This document shows positions 12,525 through 24,535 of a stretch of DNA of 64,000 bases, in pieces (the first letter of the stretch is position 1; each line of letters begins with the position of its first letter). This stretch comes from Macquaria australasica (Eukaryota > Chordata > Actinopteri > Centrarchiformes > Percichthyidae). Made by a program: the position numbers and the translations under genes. The stretch is from NCBI GenBank assembly GCA_005408345.1, contig SEMN01000864.1:107012-171011 (forward strand), given 5' to 3'. A model generated the notes under the pieces. It ran no database searches, was not told where the DNA came from, and was given only the letters and a program-made list of their open reading frames with translations.

Positions 12525-13035
12525 CAGAATCAATCGGTGGTGGAAGAAGTATTTAAATCACAAAAGTAGCAATGCCATACTACTGGATAAAACTATCCAT
12601 TACACATAAACGTCCTACATTCAAAATGTTCAAAAGCAACAAAATGTACTTAAAGTACTGAAAGAGATAGTACTCATTATGCAGAATGTTCCCTGTCAGT
12701 GTTATATTATTGTATTATGGGATCATTATGTTTGATGTACTAATATGTAAGCAGTACTTTAATGTTGTGGTTGGTCAAGGTGGAGCTAATTTTAACAATT
12801 TCATACTTCATTCATGTTGTTGCAGTTTGTAGTTTGACTTGATGATTTGTGGATTCCACAAGTCTGCGAGTGCTGGGAAGTCTGGACATTTGTACATGTA
12901 CATTAAATAAGAAGATCAGTACCAATCTATGTACCAATCTGTACCAATGTGTGTAAGGTATGAAGCTAGAGCCAGGAAGCACTTAGCTTAGTTTAGCAAA
13001 AAGACCGGAAGCAGAGGACAACAACAGAAGCCTGA
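12525..13035 (+). repeat. Dispersed fish repeat (GTGGTGGAAGAAGTATTTAA type)
   Basis: Begins GTGGTGGAAGAAGTATTTAA and continues with CATTCAAAATGTTCAAAAGC, AATGTACTTAAAGTACTGAA and ACTCATTATGCAGAATG, which I recognise as a repeat dispersed in teleost genomes. The second half (AGCTAGAGCCAGGAAGC, TTAGCTTAGTTTAGC) resembles another. Boundaries are approximate. Confidence 0.5.
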
Positions 13036-15589
13036 ATCCATTTTTCTGAATATGTTAAGGGGGCATGTTCAAGCTAAAGTGGTGTATAAAATTGCTCTCA
13101 ATAGTCATCATGAACATATTAAGGTTATATTCAGGCTTTATGTTGTGTGTCAGAGCTTTACTCTTCAGGCAGTGCAGAAAGAAGTTGCCTACTGTTCCTA
13201 AGATAGGTTTAGTTCATAGAACAATATCCATGTCCAAAATGTTCTGGGAAAATAGTGACTCTCTGAAGCACAGAGCTCTCTCTCCTGCTTCACTGAAACT
13301 CTGAAATTATTTTAAATATTTTGACTTCTCAGAGTGCAAGGCACACAAGCATGACAGAATCATGAGTTTTTCATTGCAAAAGGAAAACTTACCAATTATG
13401 AATACAGATCTCCAGAATAAACAGCCTGAGAAGAAAGTAGCAGCAACACCTGGCAGAATTTAGTGTAATCAAATGATATTGCCAAGAAACATTCTGTTTG
13501 AGAAATGTTTTCTCCCCAAAACTGCAGCACAGTTCAATAAAGACTCCTTGAACCAAATATCATCTGAAATGAAAGACGGAGATAAGCAGAGATGAACTGT
13601 GGGAAAAAGAAATAAGTCTGTAAAGCGCTAAGGGAGGACAGGAGGTATTACAAAAGGCTTGTGCTGATTGAGAGAGTGAAAACCTCTTCGCCACAGACAA
13701 CATACCTTTGGAAAATACACACTGTATATACACAAACACACACTTTTGTTTTTCAGTAACCACTAAATTACATATATATATAGTTGTATGATAGTCTAAT
13801 TGATGCTATGTCTATGTGTTTTTAACACACAGAGGCTTGACTGGGTGGCTCTTTTCAGCACACTTGCCTTTAATGAAGCACTAATTAAGAGTCCCATTGG
13901 GATCTGAAAGCGCACTGATTAATAGCTCCTTAAATACACATTGTGCTCTTTAGTGACACACTCGAAAAAAACAGAGAAAGGATGAGCTGTCTGAGAAAGT
14001 GTCACAAAATGATCACTGAGCATTGTGGTTTACGCTATCAAAAGGCATTTGAACTGAGAAGAAATCTGAGTGAAAAAAAGCTTGTTAACAAGACTACTCT
14101 AGATGTGTTTCAGCCACATTTTTCAGTCATCCATGTCACACACATTAACAAAAACTCCCAGGTTCTTTGTTGATGTGGGGTTGTTCCCTCAGGTACCCCT
14201 GAGATGATAAAATAGGATCTAGGAAGACCAGGTTGAGTATAGACTCAATCACATTTAATGGCTACATTTTGCACCGTTGACCAATAAAGCTGTCTTGAAA
14301 GTGCTGAACTTTGAGAAGAGCCAGAGATTCCAAAATGGAGAGCACTAATAGGGCTGTTCCTGAATCAGGATGTCAGCTATTAATTTGTCATGTACTTGTG
14401 GTTCATGCTTTATATTAATTTAGATATTTTTTGTTTTCATAAACACTCAACATTATTACTGATGTTTTTCTTTAATACCAATTAGCTACAAATATGAGAA
14501 ATACATCATTCACTCACCTGCTCACTTAGGGTCAGTGCAGCGCAGCCACATGAGTCTCATGTTTTACTTGTAAGACCCACATTTTAATGCCTTTGTTCAT
14601 CATCTGTGATGTGAAAACATCAGATTTCCACACAGTCAAAGAAATAAAAAGTGTGTGTCCTGGTCATAGTTCAGTTATAAAATCCTAGCACACCATGGAG
14701 CATCTCTGCTGCTGGGCTGCTGACAGCGTGTCAGCCAAAGAGTCACTCTCACTCAACGGCAGCAGAGGAGGTTGTACCAGCGTCTGGTTCAGAAGTTGTT
14801 TAGCCGACTTCTCTGACAGTCACCGGAGCTGAGAGTGTTGGAGCAGAGATCAGAAACGAGTCACACTGCTGTCCGTTTTCATTAGCCCTCTCGGTTTCCA
14901 TCACAGTTAGTTTTGTGGTTAGGTCATTTTGAGACAAGACTCACTTTGTGTGGAAAAGTGGTGGGGACATAAGGGCTTCAACATATGCGATTTTAGGCAA
15001 TGTAATGGGGATCGGTACGAGATAAGACTAGATAATTACGGGGCATAGCTTAGGCTGCTACAGAGTCAACAATATGAAAATATTCAGCATAAAACGCACA
15101 ACAATGTCGACCACACAAGTAACAGTCATCCATATGCATCACTGGACAATGCACATTTGTTTCTTCTATATTTTTCTTATTGTGCAAATAAACCTCTCAA
15201 AGAGTAGTGATTCGACTGACAACAAGCAAGTCTGGGTCTGGGTCATAGCTACAGTAGTACAGTAGTGTACTAACTAGTCCTACGAGTAGTCCCTGCATCA
15301 CCAAACTACTAAGACCAGATACTTTGACATTTGTGATGTGACCATCCTTTGGATGGGTGTATATAAGCCATCCTTTGAAGGCTTATAATACAACAAAGCA
15401 CTGCACAACAGTTTATAATAACTTGACACAGGATTTTACAACTCACTGTATAAATCACTTTATCCTCTGTATCGAGAGGTGCTGATGTGCTGCTTTTGCT
15501 CCGCAGCTGCTGTAAAACTCTGATGGTGGCTCCTAGACGCTGCAGTCATCTTCATCTCACAATATTAAAGTGTTGGCAAAATGAAGAAC
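13036..15589. other. tmtc1 intron DNA, no gene seen
   Basis: No exon or clear repeat. About 13840-13935 has clustered TAAT/ATTA cores (AGCACTAATTAAGAG, CACTGATTAATAGC) and might be a conserved non-coding element; this is only an impression. Confidence 0.4.
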
Positions 15590-15860
15590 ATCAGAGTCAG
15601 GATTTAAGATGTAATGTTTGTCCTGAGGGTGGTGCTAGAGGAAAGGCCATGCAGTCATTACAATTACAAGGGTTCATCATTTGGGAAGCATGAATGTGCT
15701 CATCGAATTTTCATGGCATTCGTCTGGTTAGCTATTTCTTATGCACAAATGGTCATTTTGGCCTAATGGTGTTGCTAGAGGAGAGGTCAGGAGGACACCA
15801 AAATAATAAGGAGTCATCTTCTGGGGATCTACCCCAGTTCCAATAAAATGGGAAGTTACA
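15590..15860 (+). repeat. Relic of the ~145-bp fish repeat
   Basis: Shows the degraded pattern (GGTGGTGCTAGAGGAAAGG, ATCATTTGGGAAGCATGAAT, TGTTGCTAGAGGAGAGGTCA) that is clearer at 22051-22770. About two units. Confidence 0.55.
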
Positions 15861-16191
15861 GATATTTCCAAACACACTCATACCTATTCTATTCTGTGTA
15901 CTATGCGGCCTAATTTTAGGATTAGAGGTTAACTCTAACCTCTAACCAGAAAATGCTACATTTCAGAATCTTTTAACTGCCACTGTACCTTTCTTGATGT
16001 AACCATTTGTTTGAACCTTGTTACCTGGAATGTTGTATCTGGAATGTTACCAGCTCTTACACCTCTTCCCTTCTCTTCAAATGATGCAGATGGATGATGT
16101 AATGAAGACAGACAAGCATCAGGAGGCAACACAGTTCATGGAAAATACGGTCTTAAGCACTTTCCAGCTACTTGTCACTTCTTGCTCTTAC
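15861..16191 (-). other. tmtc1 intron C-D, end near exon C donor
   Basis: No gene or repeat recognised. Confidence 0.5.
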
Positions 16192-16381
16192 CTGCAGTGA
16201 GAAGAAGCAGCGCAGGCAGAGAGCGACCATCACCACGGCCAGCAGCACGGTGGCCACGTTGCGCACGTCGCCCAGTGACTCCACCAAGGGAATGCTTCCC
16301 ACCTGCCAGTCATAACACAGCATGATGGGGGCCAGCAGCAGCCAGGCATTGAAGGACAGGAGGTAACAATAGGTCAAAATC
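16192..16381 (-). CDS. tmtc1: tmtc1 internal exon C (DUF1736 and transmembrane segment)
   Basis: After a CTCCCCAG acceptor the minus strand reads ILTYCYLLSFNAWLLLAPIM, then LCYDWQVGSIPLVESLGDVR, then the hydrophobic stretch NVATVLLAVVMVALCLRCFF, ending SLQ before a GTAAGA donor at 16191. The exon is 190 bp: one base completes the split Arg codon from exon B and 63 codons follow, ending in phase 0. The LCYDWQVGSIPLVES block is the DUF1736 signature of TMTC1. Two membrane helices are evident. The phase-0 end fits exon D directly, so no exon is expected in the 11-kb intron between them, and none was seen. Confidence 0.92.
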
Positions 16382-18044
16382 CTGGGGAGAGGGGGTAGAG
16401 AGAGATGGACGATGTGGAGAAAGAGAGAAGATGTCAATATCAATTGTCAAACCTAATCAGAATTTCAATCAATCATTATAATCATCCTGTTTATCTCAAT
16501 ACTAAAGTGTTTGGCAGTTTGCCTGAGGATAAAATGAACAGGAGGTTGTCCAAGGTTAAATATTGATTGGGAGTAATTTTCTTACCTGACATTTAGAGCC
16601 CAATCAAATAAGCCTATGCCAAGTCACACAGTGTATTGAATGCTAAAAGCCTGAGTCGTGCTGCTGCTGTGTTTGCTTTGCTGTGGTCATCTTTTTCCTC
16701 CCCCCTTCTCTCAGTGGAATCGAGACCTGCATGGCTGTCTGGAGTATTGTATCTGTCTAGTATCTGTCCACATCCGTGTGGCAGCTATCGGCTTCAGTTA
16801 AAACAGCCAGGACAGGGTCAGACAGAGAAGCACTTGGTCTGGTATTCTCTTTTGGCTCCGGAATGTCCATGTCTATAAAGGCCAGTTCAGACCAAAGACT
16901 CACGATGATACGAGTTGAAACTTAACACTACTTGAAATGTTCTCGCAACGTTCTGAAACCTGGCAGTTTACACCAATGCGACTAGACGAGGCGGTGTATC
17001 GTTTCCACAGCAATGACTCTCTGTACTTCCGTTCTAACTGCTGGCTTTTCAGGCTTTTTTTTGTAGCTGGATATAATTTTTAGCGTCTTAAAATATGAAT
17101 GATTAAGACAGCTACAAGCTGATTGGCTGTTGAAACAGGTGACGTGCCCTATGTTCTAAAACCAGCCGCTGGCGACTTGACAAGCTGAAACGCAGGCGAT
17201 GCAATCAGCCAGTGCCATCAGCCGGCTTAAGTCGAGCTGAGATGGGCCAGATCACACTGCTGCACCTTTGCCCTGCAACGTTCTACCACATTCTGTTATT
17301 TCGTGATGGTTAACGTCAACCGGAATGATGAGTTAAATTACAGAGGAGCAGAGAGTCTTAAGACCATGTCCACACTAAAGTTTTCCATAGTAATAAGGAT
17401 GGATCCTTGAACATGGCCATCATACTTCCACTTGCCACAAAGAACATGGTGGTAACGCAGCATTTAATTGTTTGCTGACCACTGGAGGAAGCAGAAGAGA
17501 TTTCCATTGTTTAGGCAGTTGTGGGTGGAAAACGTTTGACACAGCATTTTCAAATTTACCCAGAGGAATGTGGACACATCCTAGAACTATAATTGGTTTT
17601 CACAAGGTACAAGAAGGCACACACTCATTAACATTGAGTCAGACAGCTCCGTGGCTGAGGAACATGACATTGCTGCCCAAACTGGTTTCCTTCTAGTCTT
17701 TAGTAAAGAGGAATGCATTTGTAATGTACTGCAAGAGAAATGTCTATAACTGTACTGGCTGGAGAGTACATTCTGTTTAGTCTTCAACTGTCAAGTTATC
17801 CCTCTCTTTTACCACATGAACACAGAGCTGCAACAACCTTTAAAAAGGTAAGTGTTGTCCCAAATCTGTCCACCTTTAAAACCAGGGTAAAACTGTTATG
17901 GTCTCTATTGCTTTTAAATGCACTGTCCTCTGTCCATTTCTCTGTCTTTCATCTTTTTAATTTATTTTATCCATGTGGATTTTTGATTTAACTGTTTTAA
18001 GTGCAACACACATCGGTGTGCCTGTCCAGGCTTGAATTGGTTTA
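16382..18044 (-). other. tmtc1 intron B-C, proximal part
   Basis: No coding sequence. About 16880-17240 holds sequence resembling a common fish MITE (CCAGTTCAGACCAAAGAC near its start), but I could not define both ends. Confidence 0.45.
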
Positions 18045-18172
18045 ATGTGAATGCCCTCCTTGATCTTTCTCTGGCCATCCTCTAACTCCTGGTCGATAAG
18101 TTTAAAGGGGTCAAAGGTCATAGACCAGGAGTCAATGGACAGTTGGAGAAAGATCAAGGAGGACATTCACAT
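18045..18172. repeat. Long imperfect hairpin, 50-bp arms
   Basis: Arm 18045-18094 pairs with arm 18123-18172 around a 28-bp loop. The first 26 bases pair with one mismatch (ATGTGAATG then CCTCCTTGATCTTTCTC), a five-base divergent block follows, and the stem ends with ACTCCTGGTC. It lies in a tmtc1 intron and would fold in either orientation. Confidence 0.8.
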
Positions 18173-21100
18173 CTGACACCAGAGACCATCTTTGAACAAA
18201 GACAGGGGTTAGTATCTCCCCAACTGTTATCACATGACTAAAGTTCCATGGGATGCATGAAGCTCTGAAAAGCCAGTTAGTGGATCTCTGAGTTTACATT
18301 AGCTAGTAATTTTCCCACCTTTTGCTGGCCCATTGGTACTCTTCTTGATGCATCACCGTCACCAGCTGTCTAACTGGTTTGTATGCACTACATAGTACGA
18401 ATGTGCATTGCATCACCTGCGGGATTGTGTGTGTACATGTGTGTATTTTTCTGTGTGCTAGTATTCACAAGACAAGACAAAATGGGGACCCAGTCTTTAA
18501 CCATAGCTCCATTACACCACAGTTGGTAAAAACACCACAGCCTTTCAGTGGTCTTGACTAAGGCTGCGTTCAGACCATCTTTAGCCCTGCGTGAAAAACG
18601 CAGCCCTCTCATTCATTTTAGTTTTAACTGAGCCCAGTTCAGTGATGCACAGGGGGTGCCAATGCAGGCTCCAACAGAACAAGGGAGAATCGTCAGGCAA
18701 AAAGCTTGAACCTGGCTCAATTTTTGCTGCAATGCAACTTGACGTCATCTGGCAAGGCGCTGCGTTGGCCAGTTACATGCATGCAAGCGCACTTTCCTTT
18801 TGGATTACTTTATAACGAGAACACTGTATTCCTACTGTTCCTTTTCCTGATACCTTGCAATCGTCTCAACGAAAGATAAAATAGATGCCGGCGTGAAAAC
18901 TTTCCAGAGTTGTAAAATCCTGTCTCTGACGTCTGATAAGCCTTCAGATTTATGGATCTGTTACTCCAACTGGACCTGGGTCATATTTCATTGAGTTAGA
19001 GGGGCCTGAAGCAACATGCCACCACCAGTGCAGACCCCTGCATTGTCTTAACGAAGAGCTGATTTCGGTCTGAAACCCCACTAAAGTCCTGGTACTGTAT
19101 ATATACAAAGGGCCAAACCATTTCTATATGGAGCTGGCTTTGTGCACGGGTGCACTGTCATGTTGAAACAGGAAAGGGACAAACACAAACTGATGCCACA
19201 AAGTTGGAAGCACACTATTTTATTTTCATTTAAATTATTTTATCATTTTTTTATCATGAAGATTTCCCTTCATCGAACTAAAGGGCATTGCCCAAACCAG
19301 GACGAAACCCTTCTGAACATGACAATAAAAACATGACAGGAAGACGAAAAGGAGTTAGCGCTGCACCTCCCTCCCTCCCTCCCTCCTCTGCTGTCTCCCT
19401 TTGTTGCACCGACTTCTGTTCAGATTGGCTATTAAAGAGATTGACGGCTGGAAAGAGAGGCAGGAGACAAAGTCTAAAATAAACACTGGCTCGGGTCAAT
19501 AGGCATACAAAGACCTGCAGAGGTTGTCTTAAGCTCTCTCTCTCTCACACACACACATACAGAGATAAGGCAGCCCTCCAAGGAGATGCTGACAGGCCGT
19601 TTAGCATGCAGCAGAATGTACTCCACCTGCCGTCATCTGATGGGTCTGGGCCATAAATTCAATTCCCTTTCCCCACTTTGCAAGGCTCTCTAACCACAAA
19701 TAATCACACACCCACACACACATGTAGGTCCACATGCACACACTCACACATCAACAGAGGCTCACAGACTGGAGAAGAAACAGAAGGTAGAAGGAAAAAG
19801 TAGTGTGGGATCAGGGTGCAGAAAGAGAAAATTAGTCATTTGTCAGGTGATGCGTTCTGCTCTCCTGAGTCTCATCTGATGGGAAGAGGATCTGGGCTTC
19901 AGGTATGAAGCAGCACTCTCAGCTGTTCTTCACCTCCTCACACACATAGAGAGTAGAGTATAGTAGAGTAGAGTGGAGTGGAGTGTGCTTATTCAGAAAA
20001 CTTCTACAGTGCTGGATCAAAAAACAAACTGAAGGCAAAAGTCAGACAATGTGACAGATGTGCACTCTGATAGCTCCCAGCTAATTTTATTTAACAGAGC
20101 AACGTTTTTCGATCTAACAGGAATCTTCGCCAGGCATTGTCAAATAGACATCACAAAGCAGAACAAGCAATTTTACTGTATATAGACACAAACATATTCA
20201 TCACTCAGGTGGATGTGATATGCATGATAGAGAGTCAGTCTACTCTCAGACCAGACCAATCATAACAGATAACACTCTCTGATACTGCCTCTATGGAAAG
20301 GGCAAAAATAGAAGAAAAGAAAAAAACATTAAGAAAAATATTATACAAAAACATAATAAATCCTATACATAAAAAGATTCAGTAAAATGTAATCCATGAA
20401 TCACATCATCCAAAAAGGAAACAATGACCATAGACTACTGCATTGAAAAATGACTCTCTTTAGGAAAATCATTTGAAAATATACAACATTTGCATATTTC
20501 TTACTCTGTCCTAATCTTAAATCAGTCTTTATAAACGGATATTTACACAGTATTTATCAGAGTTATAGACATGGAAATGCTATTTGTTTCAGATACTAAA
20601 AAGCTGATTTTGTTTTTTCCTTGGTGTGGAGTCTATTAAAACAAGACTTCTAACTTATATTTCAGTCTTTTCTCCTTGTTGCCAAACAGTTATTTGTCTT
20701 GTCTTTATTTAATTGAAAAAAACCATTTTGCAATTCATCTGTTGACTTGTTCTAAGTATATCACAGTGGGAACCATAGGAATTTTGTGAGAGCTAAGTAA
20801 ATCAGGGTGTCATCAGCGTAGCTATGATAAGCAATCTTATTATCTTGCATGATTTAGCTTAGGGGAAGCATATACAGGTTGAATAGTTGAGAAATCTGGG
20901 ACCATAAGTCACAATTAGCTTTAAAAAGCTATTTTATATTTCTACCTGCACACTGTCAATGTCGAACAGCCAAGACAAGAGCAGAATGGATGGAGCGAGG
21001 ACACACAGACAGTCACACAGAGAGGTGATAAGGGAATACTGAAGGCTCAGCCAGACATCAGGGAGGAGAAATAATGAGAGGAGAAAATGAAGGAGAGCAC

Positions 21101-21779
21101 GAAGGACAGAGCGAGGGATATGAGAATCTGCTATAAATTTCCCAGGTGGCCAAGGGAGAGGAGAGCTATTTTTCACTGCAGCTGTGCTAATGACAGATTA
21201 TATGCTGTTTCACCAACGACAGACACTGACACTGCTGAGAGGACCGCCAGACCTCACTACTGTCTACTGGCACTTGCAATCCTTAATACTAACTCAAAAT
21301 TATCTCATTACTAACTCCTACTGACTCATTACTAACTCCTATCTAACTCAATGTTATCTAATTTTTCTGTTAACAATATGAGTGTCCATTCACACCTTCT
21401 TGGTTTGTACAGAGAGTCAGAGGCAAAAGTAAAGTTCACTGACTGGAACAACAAAGAAACAAGACTCAGAATCTACAGCCATGCTAGGAGGTATGTAAGG
21501 TTGTACTTAAGCACAGTGGTGCTTTGAGTTAAATGCTAATGTTAGCATACTAACCATTTTAGTTTAGCATGTTCGCATGCTAACATATGCTAATTAGCAG
21601 TAAATACAAAGTACAGATGAGGGCTGATGGGAAATGTCATTAGTTTTGCAGGTATTTAGTCATAAACCAAAGTACTGGACACATCATTACCACTACCACT
21701 ACCACTACCATTAACACTACTATTACTTTACATCTCTATGTGGCACTGTACTGTACTGTACTGTACTACTGTATGTTCT
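18173..21779. other. tmtc1 intron B-C, middle part; no gene
   Basis: No exon. About 18555-19080 begins GGCTGCGTTCAGACC and ends near GGTCTGAAACCCC, which may be a decayed MITE. A (CTCC)n patch lies at about 19365-19387. About 21500-21690 resembles the head of the repeat seen at 22051 (GTGCTTTGAGTTAAATGCTA, GCTAATGTTAGCATAC), followed by (CTACCA)n. Confidence 0.45.
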
Positions 21780-22040
21780 CTTTCCACATGCTCTCTTGCT
21801 CTCTCTCTCTCTCTCAACCCAAACGGTCGAGGCAGATGACCGCCCACGCAGAGTCTGGTTCTGGTTCTGCTTGAGGTGTCTGCCTGTTAAAAGGGAGTTT
21901 TTCCTTGCCACTGTTGCCTAGTGCTTGCTCATGGTGGGAACTGTTGGGTCTCTGTAAATATAAAGAGTCGGTCTAGACCTCTATATGAAAAAGTGCCCTG
22001 AGTTAACTTTGTTATGATATGGCGCTATATAAATAATTGT
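21780..22040 (+). mobile_element. 3' tail of a common teleost LINE-type repeat
   Basis: Contains GTCGAGGCAGATGACCGCCC, TTTTTCCTTGCCACTGTTGC, AGAGTCGGTCTAGACCT and AACTTTGTTATGATATGGCG before CTATATAAATAA, a 3' end found very often in fish genomes. No coding region remains. It sits between the head and the tandem units of the ~145-bp repeat, suggesting a nested insertion. Confidence 0.7.
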
Positions 22041-22050
22041 TAGATTAAAA

Positions 22051-22770
22051 GTCAGAGGATCACCAAAGTTATTACCATTCATCCTTAGGGGAACATAAAT
22101 GTCTGTACAACCATTCATGGCAATTTATTCAAAAGTTGTTGAGATATTTCACTCCAAACCACAAATCTCAACCTCATGTTGGCGCTAGAGAAAAAGTCAG
22201 GGGATCACCAAAGTCAGTAGGATACATCGTCTGGGAACCATGAATGTCTCAACAAAATTTTGTGCCAATCCATCTAGTAGATGCGGAGATATTTCACTAC
22301 AGTAAATAAGTGAAAACTTTGACCTGCTGGTGGTGCTAGAGTAAAGATCAGGGGATCACCAAAGTCATTAGGAGTCATCCTCTGGGCACCACGGATATAC
22401 TGTATCTACCAACTTCCAAAGCCAGTTGTTGAGACATTTCACCAAAAAACACACGTCAACCTTGTGGTGGCTCTAGAGAAAAGGTCAGGGGTTAACCAAA
22501 GAAGTAGAATACATCATCTGGGCATCATGAATGTCTGTATAAAACTGTATGCCAATGCATCAAGTAGATGTTAAGAAACTTCACAGAATAATTGAAAATT
22601 TTGACCTGCTGGTGACGCCATAGAACAAGTCAGGGGATCACCAAAGTCATTATGTGTCATCCTCTGGGGACCATGAATGTCTGTACCAAATTTCCTGGCA
22701 ATCCAAAAGTTATTGAGATATTTCAGTCATCCAGTCATATTTTAGTCATGCTGCTAGCATGGCTAAAATA
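22051..22770 (+). repeat. Five tandem ~145-bp units
   Basis: The anchor GTCAGGGGATCACCAAAG, with variants, occurs at 22051, 22196, 22346, 22484 and 22629, giving spacings of 145, 150, 138 and 145. Each unit carries ACCATGAATGTCTGTA-like and GTTGAGATATTTCA-like blocks. Single or partial units of the same family occur at about 15590, 33930, 43905 and 53180. Confidence 0.85.
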
Positions 22771-23364
22771 AACCAATAAATTATGTAATAAAAACCTGAA
22801 AGCACATGTTTCTCTTAGTCAGGTGGCAAGAAATTCAAATAATTTTCTTCTCTCTCTAGTTTTATAATGTTCAGTGTTACTACACCTACATTTTGCTACG
22901 TTTCTAAATACTAGCCTTCGTAACAGAAGAGTCTATATAAAATTTACAACATCCTTGAATTAATTGAGCTTTTAATTTATTTTTAGACTGTTTATAAGAT
23001 GCTAAAAAGTACGGACACATGCCTATTGTAAGTTCCCAGAGCCCAAGTGCGTCTTCCAAAAAATACAAACATAAGAAAAGCTGATACCTACAAATGTTTG
23101 GCATTTTAATTGTGTTCAATACATAAAACAATTAAGTGTTGAAATTCTTGTTCATTTCTGTCATTTGACTAATCAATTAATCAAATAATTGTTTGAGCAC
23201 CTATCTTGTGTTATTTGTTGGTTATTGTTATTAATCATAAACCCAAAACAATGCTATAAGCTTTGTTTTTTAATCAAAATACATACTAATATATTAATAT
23301 TGTCTGTATCCTACTCTTACTTAAGTCAAATATTCACTACAAACTCTATAACTGGGAAAAGTCC
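22771..23364 (-). other. tmtc1 intron B-C, end near exon B donor
   Basis: AT-rich, no gene seen. Runs into the GT tract beside the exon B donor. Confidence 0.5.
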
Positions 23365-23388
23365 GTGTGTGTGTGTGTGTGTGTGTGT
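23365..23388 (-). repeat. (CA)12 beside the tmtc1 exon B donor
   Basis: Plus strand GTGTGT, read as CACACA in the tmtc1 transcript, beginning about 10 nt after the exon B 5' splice site. Intronic CA repeats are known binding sites for hnRNP L, which can alter splice-site use. Confidence 0.9.
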
Positions 23389-23399
23389 ATAACACTGAC

Positions 23400-23503
23400 C
23401 TGGTAAGCAGGTGAGGTGAGAAGGAGGCAGGGTTGTCCTGTTCAGAGAAGAGAGGCATGGATCCTCCCATCAGCCACAGTCTGACTGACATGATGATCAC
23501 CAC
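23400..23503 (-). CDS. tmtc1: tmtc1 internal exon B (start of DUF1736)
   Basis: The minus strand reads VVIIMSVRLWLMGGSMPLFS then EQDNPASFSPHLLTR. A CCTCCAG acceptor precedes 23503 and a GTCAGT donor starts at 23399. The exon is 104 bp, begins in phase 0 and ends in phase 2 (AG of an Arg codon completed by exon C). The FSEQDNPASFSP motif is typical of TMTC1; TMTC2 has a different sequence here. TMTC proteins are multi-pass endoplasmic-reticulum proteins with a DUF1736 domain and C-terminal TPRs. The family is known for O-mannosylation of cadherins, and TMTC1 has been reported to bind the SERCA2 calcium pump. Oddity: a (CA)n tract begins about 10 nt past the donor in the transcribed strand. Confidence 0.88.
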
Positions 23504-24019
23504 CTGGAGGAAGGAGGGGGAAACACATGTCAGTACAGTTACAATTCACCAACAGTTTCCTGTTAATGACAGCTAAATTACCTTTGATAGACCATTTACT
23601 ATGTGAGAATACACACACAATACACACATGCCAATATTGAAGTCTTACATAGGGTGAATAGGGCAGGACAGCAGGACAACACTCAAATGTACTAATGAGC
23701 AAAGGTTTTCCTAACAGTCCTCATTTTCAGCTCTATTATCATGCAACAATAATGCAACTCAAAAAAATGATTGCCACAGAATATTAACTGTGATAGATAA
23801 GTCTCTGCAAGTTGAATTCCATAGCATACTGAAATGAAATGAAACCAACGGCTCCCTGGAAGGGAGGAAAACATAAAAATATATTTATCAATCTTAAAAT
23901 CTACGTTTTACTTAGGAAAAAGGCCACAGTATTTTTAAGTATTTACAATTGGTAGGCAACTGACTAAATCATACAGAACCACCACTATGGTACTTTTCAA
24001 CGTCAAATAAAATACTCAC
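23504..24019 (-). other. tmtc1 intron A-B (516 bp)
   Basis: Short intron with a GTGAGT donor and a CCTCCAG acceptor. No repeat or ORF of note. Confidence 0.6.
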
Positions 24020-24101
24020 ATAACCAGAGATGAGGCAGGCTCGTTTGATGAAGGGGCTGCAGACGTGGAGGAGGTCCCTGAGTCTGGAGCCAGACAGGTG
24101 A
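24020..24101 (-). CDS. tmtc1: tmtc1 internal exon A (membrane region), partial gene
   Basis: On the minus strand this exon reads about 27 codons ending KRACLISGY and then a GTGAGT donor at 24019-24014. It ends in phase 0, which matches the phase-0 start of the next exon at 23503. The 5' edge is uncertain: an AG before 24101 and another before 24083 give the same phase, differing by six codons. The first part is basic and the end hydrophobic, as expected where a cytoplasmic loop enters a membrane helix. The assignment rests mainly on its splice compatibility with the strongly recognisable exons B to D; alone it would be weak. Upstream tmtc1 exons were not found in the window. Confidence 0.6.
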
Positions 24102-24531
24102 CTGATGGACAGTTAGACATACAGAAGGTAAGTCAGATTTTATCTGCGGGTTTAAGTCAGCAGTACAATACAATCATAACTGAAATATCTGTATTCTCAC
24201 AGGCGATATGACAGGTTTGAGACCAAAGAAAAAACATGTCACAGGGTGAGCAGGCCTCCATTCAGAACTTTGCTGTGTTTTGTTGCTGTTAAAATGGTCA
24301 CCTCCTTCACTATGAACACACAAACCTTTATTTTAAATGGAGAAGACCAGAGCCCTGACATTACTCTTACATTAAGGAGTTTAAGGAATTTTACTTTTAA
24401 AAGAATTTTAAAGAATGTTTCTTAATAAAAAGTACATTGTAAATTGTAAAAAGTAAATCATCCCTTAGAGATTATGTTTACACAACCACCTGTAACTTCA
24501 TGTAAAAAGGAACAATAGTGCATTTAGCAAC
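24102..24531 (-). other. tmtc1 intron upstream of exon A, proximal part
   Basis: AT-rich intron next to exon A. This tmtc1 intron probably continues to the right end of the window, since no further upstream exon was found. Confidence 0.45.
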
Positions 24532-24535
24532 TTAA

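Noticed and set aside
16192..16381. Assignment of the membrane-protein exons to tmtc2
   Set aside because: The FSEQDNPASFSP and LCYDWQVGSIPLVES blocks fit TMTC1; TMTC2 differs at both, as far as I recall.
22051..22770. CRISPR-like array
   Set aside because: Units are ~145 bp, diverged along their whole length and without unique spacers; this is an ordinary eukaryotic tandem repeat.
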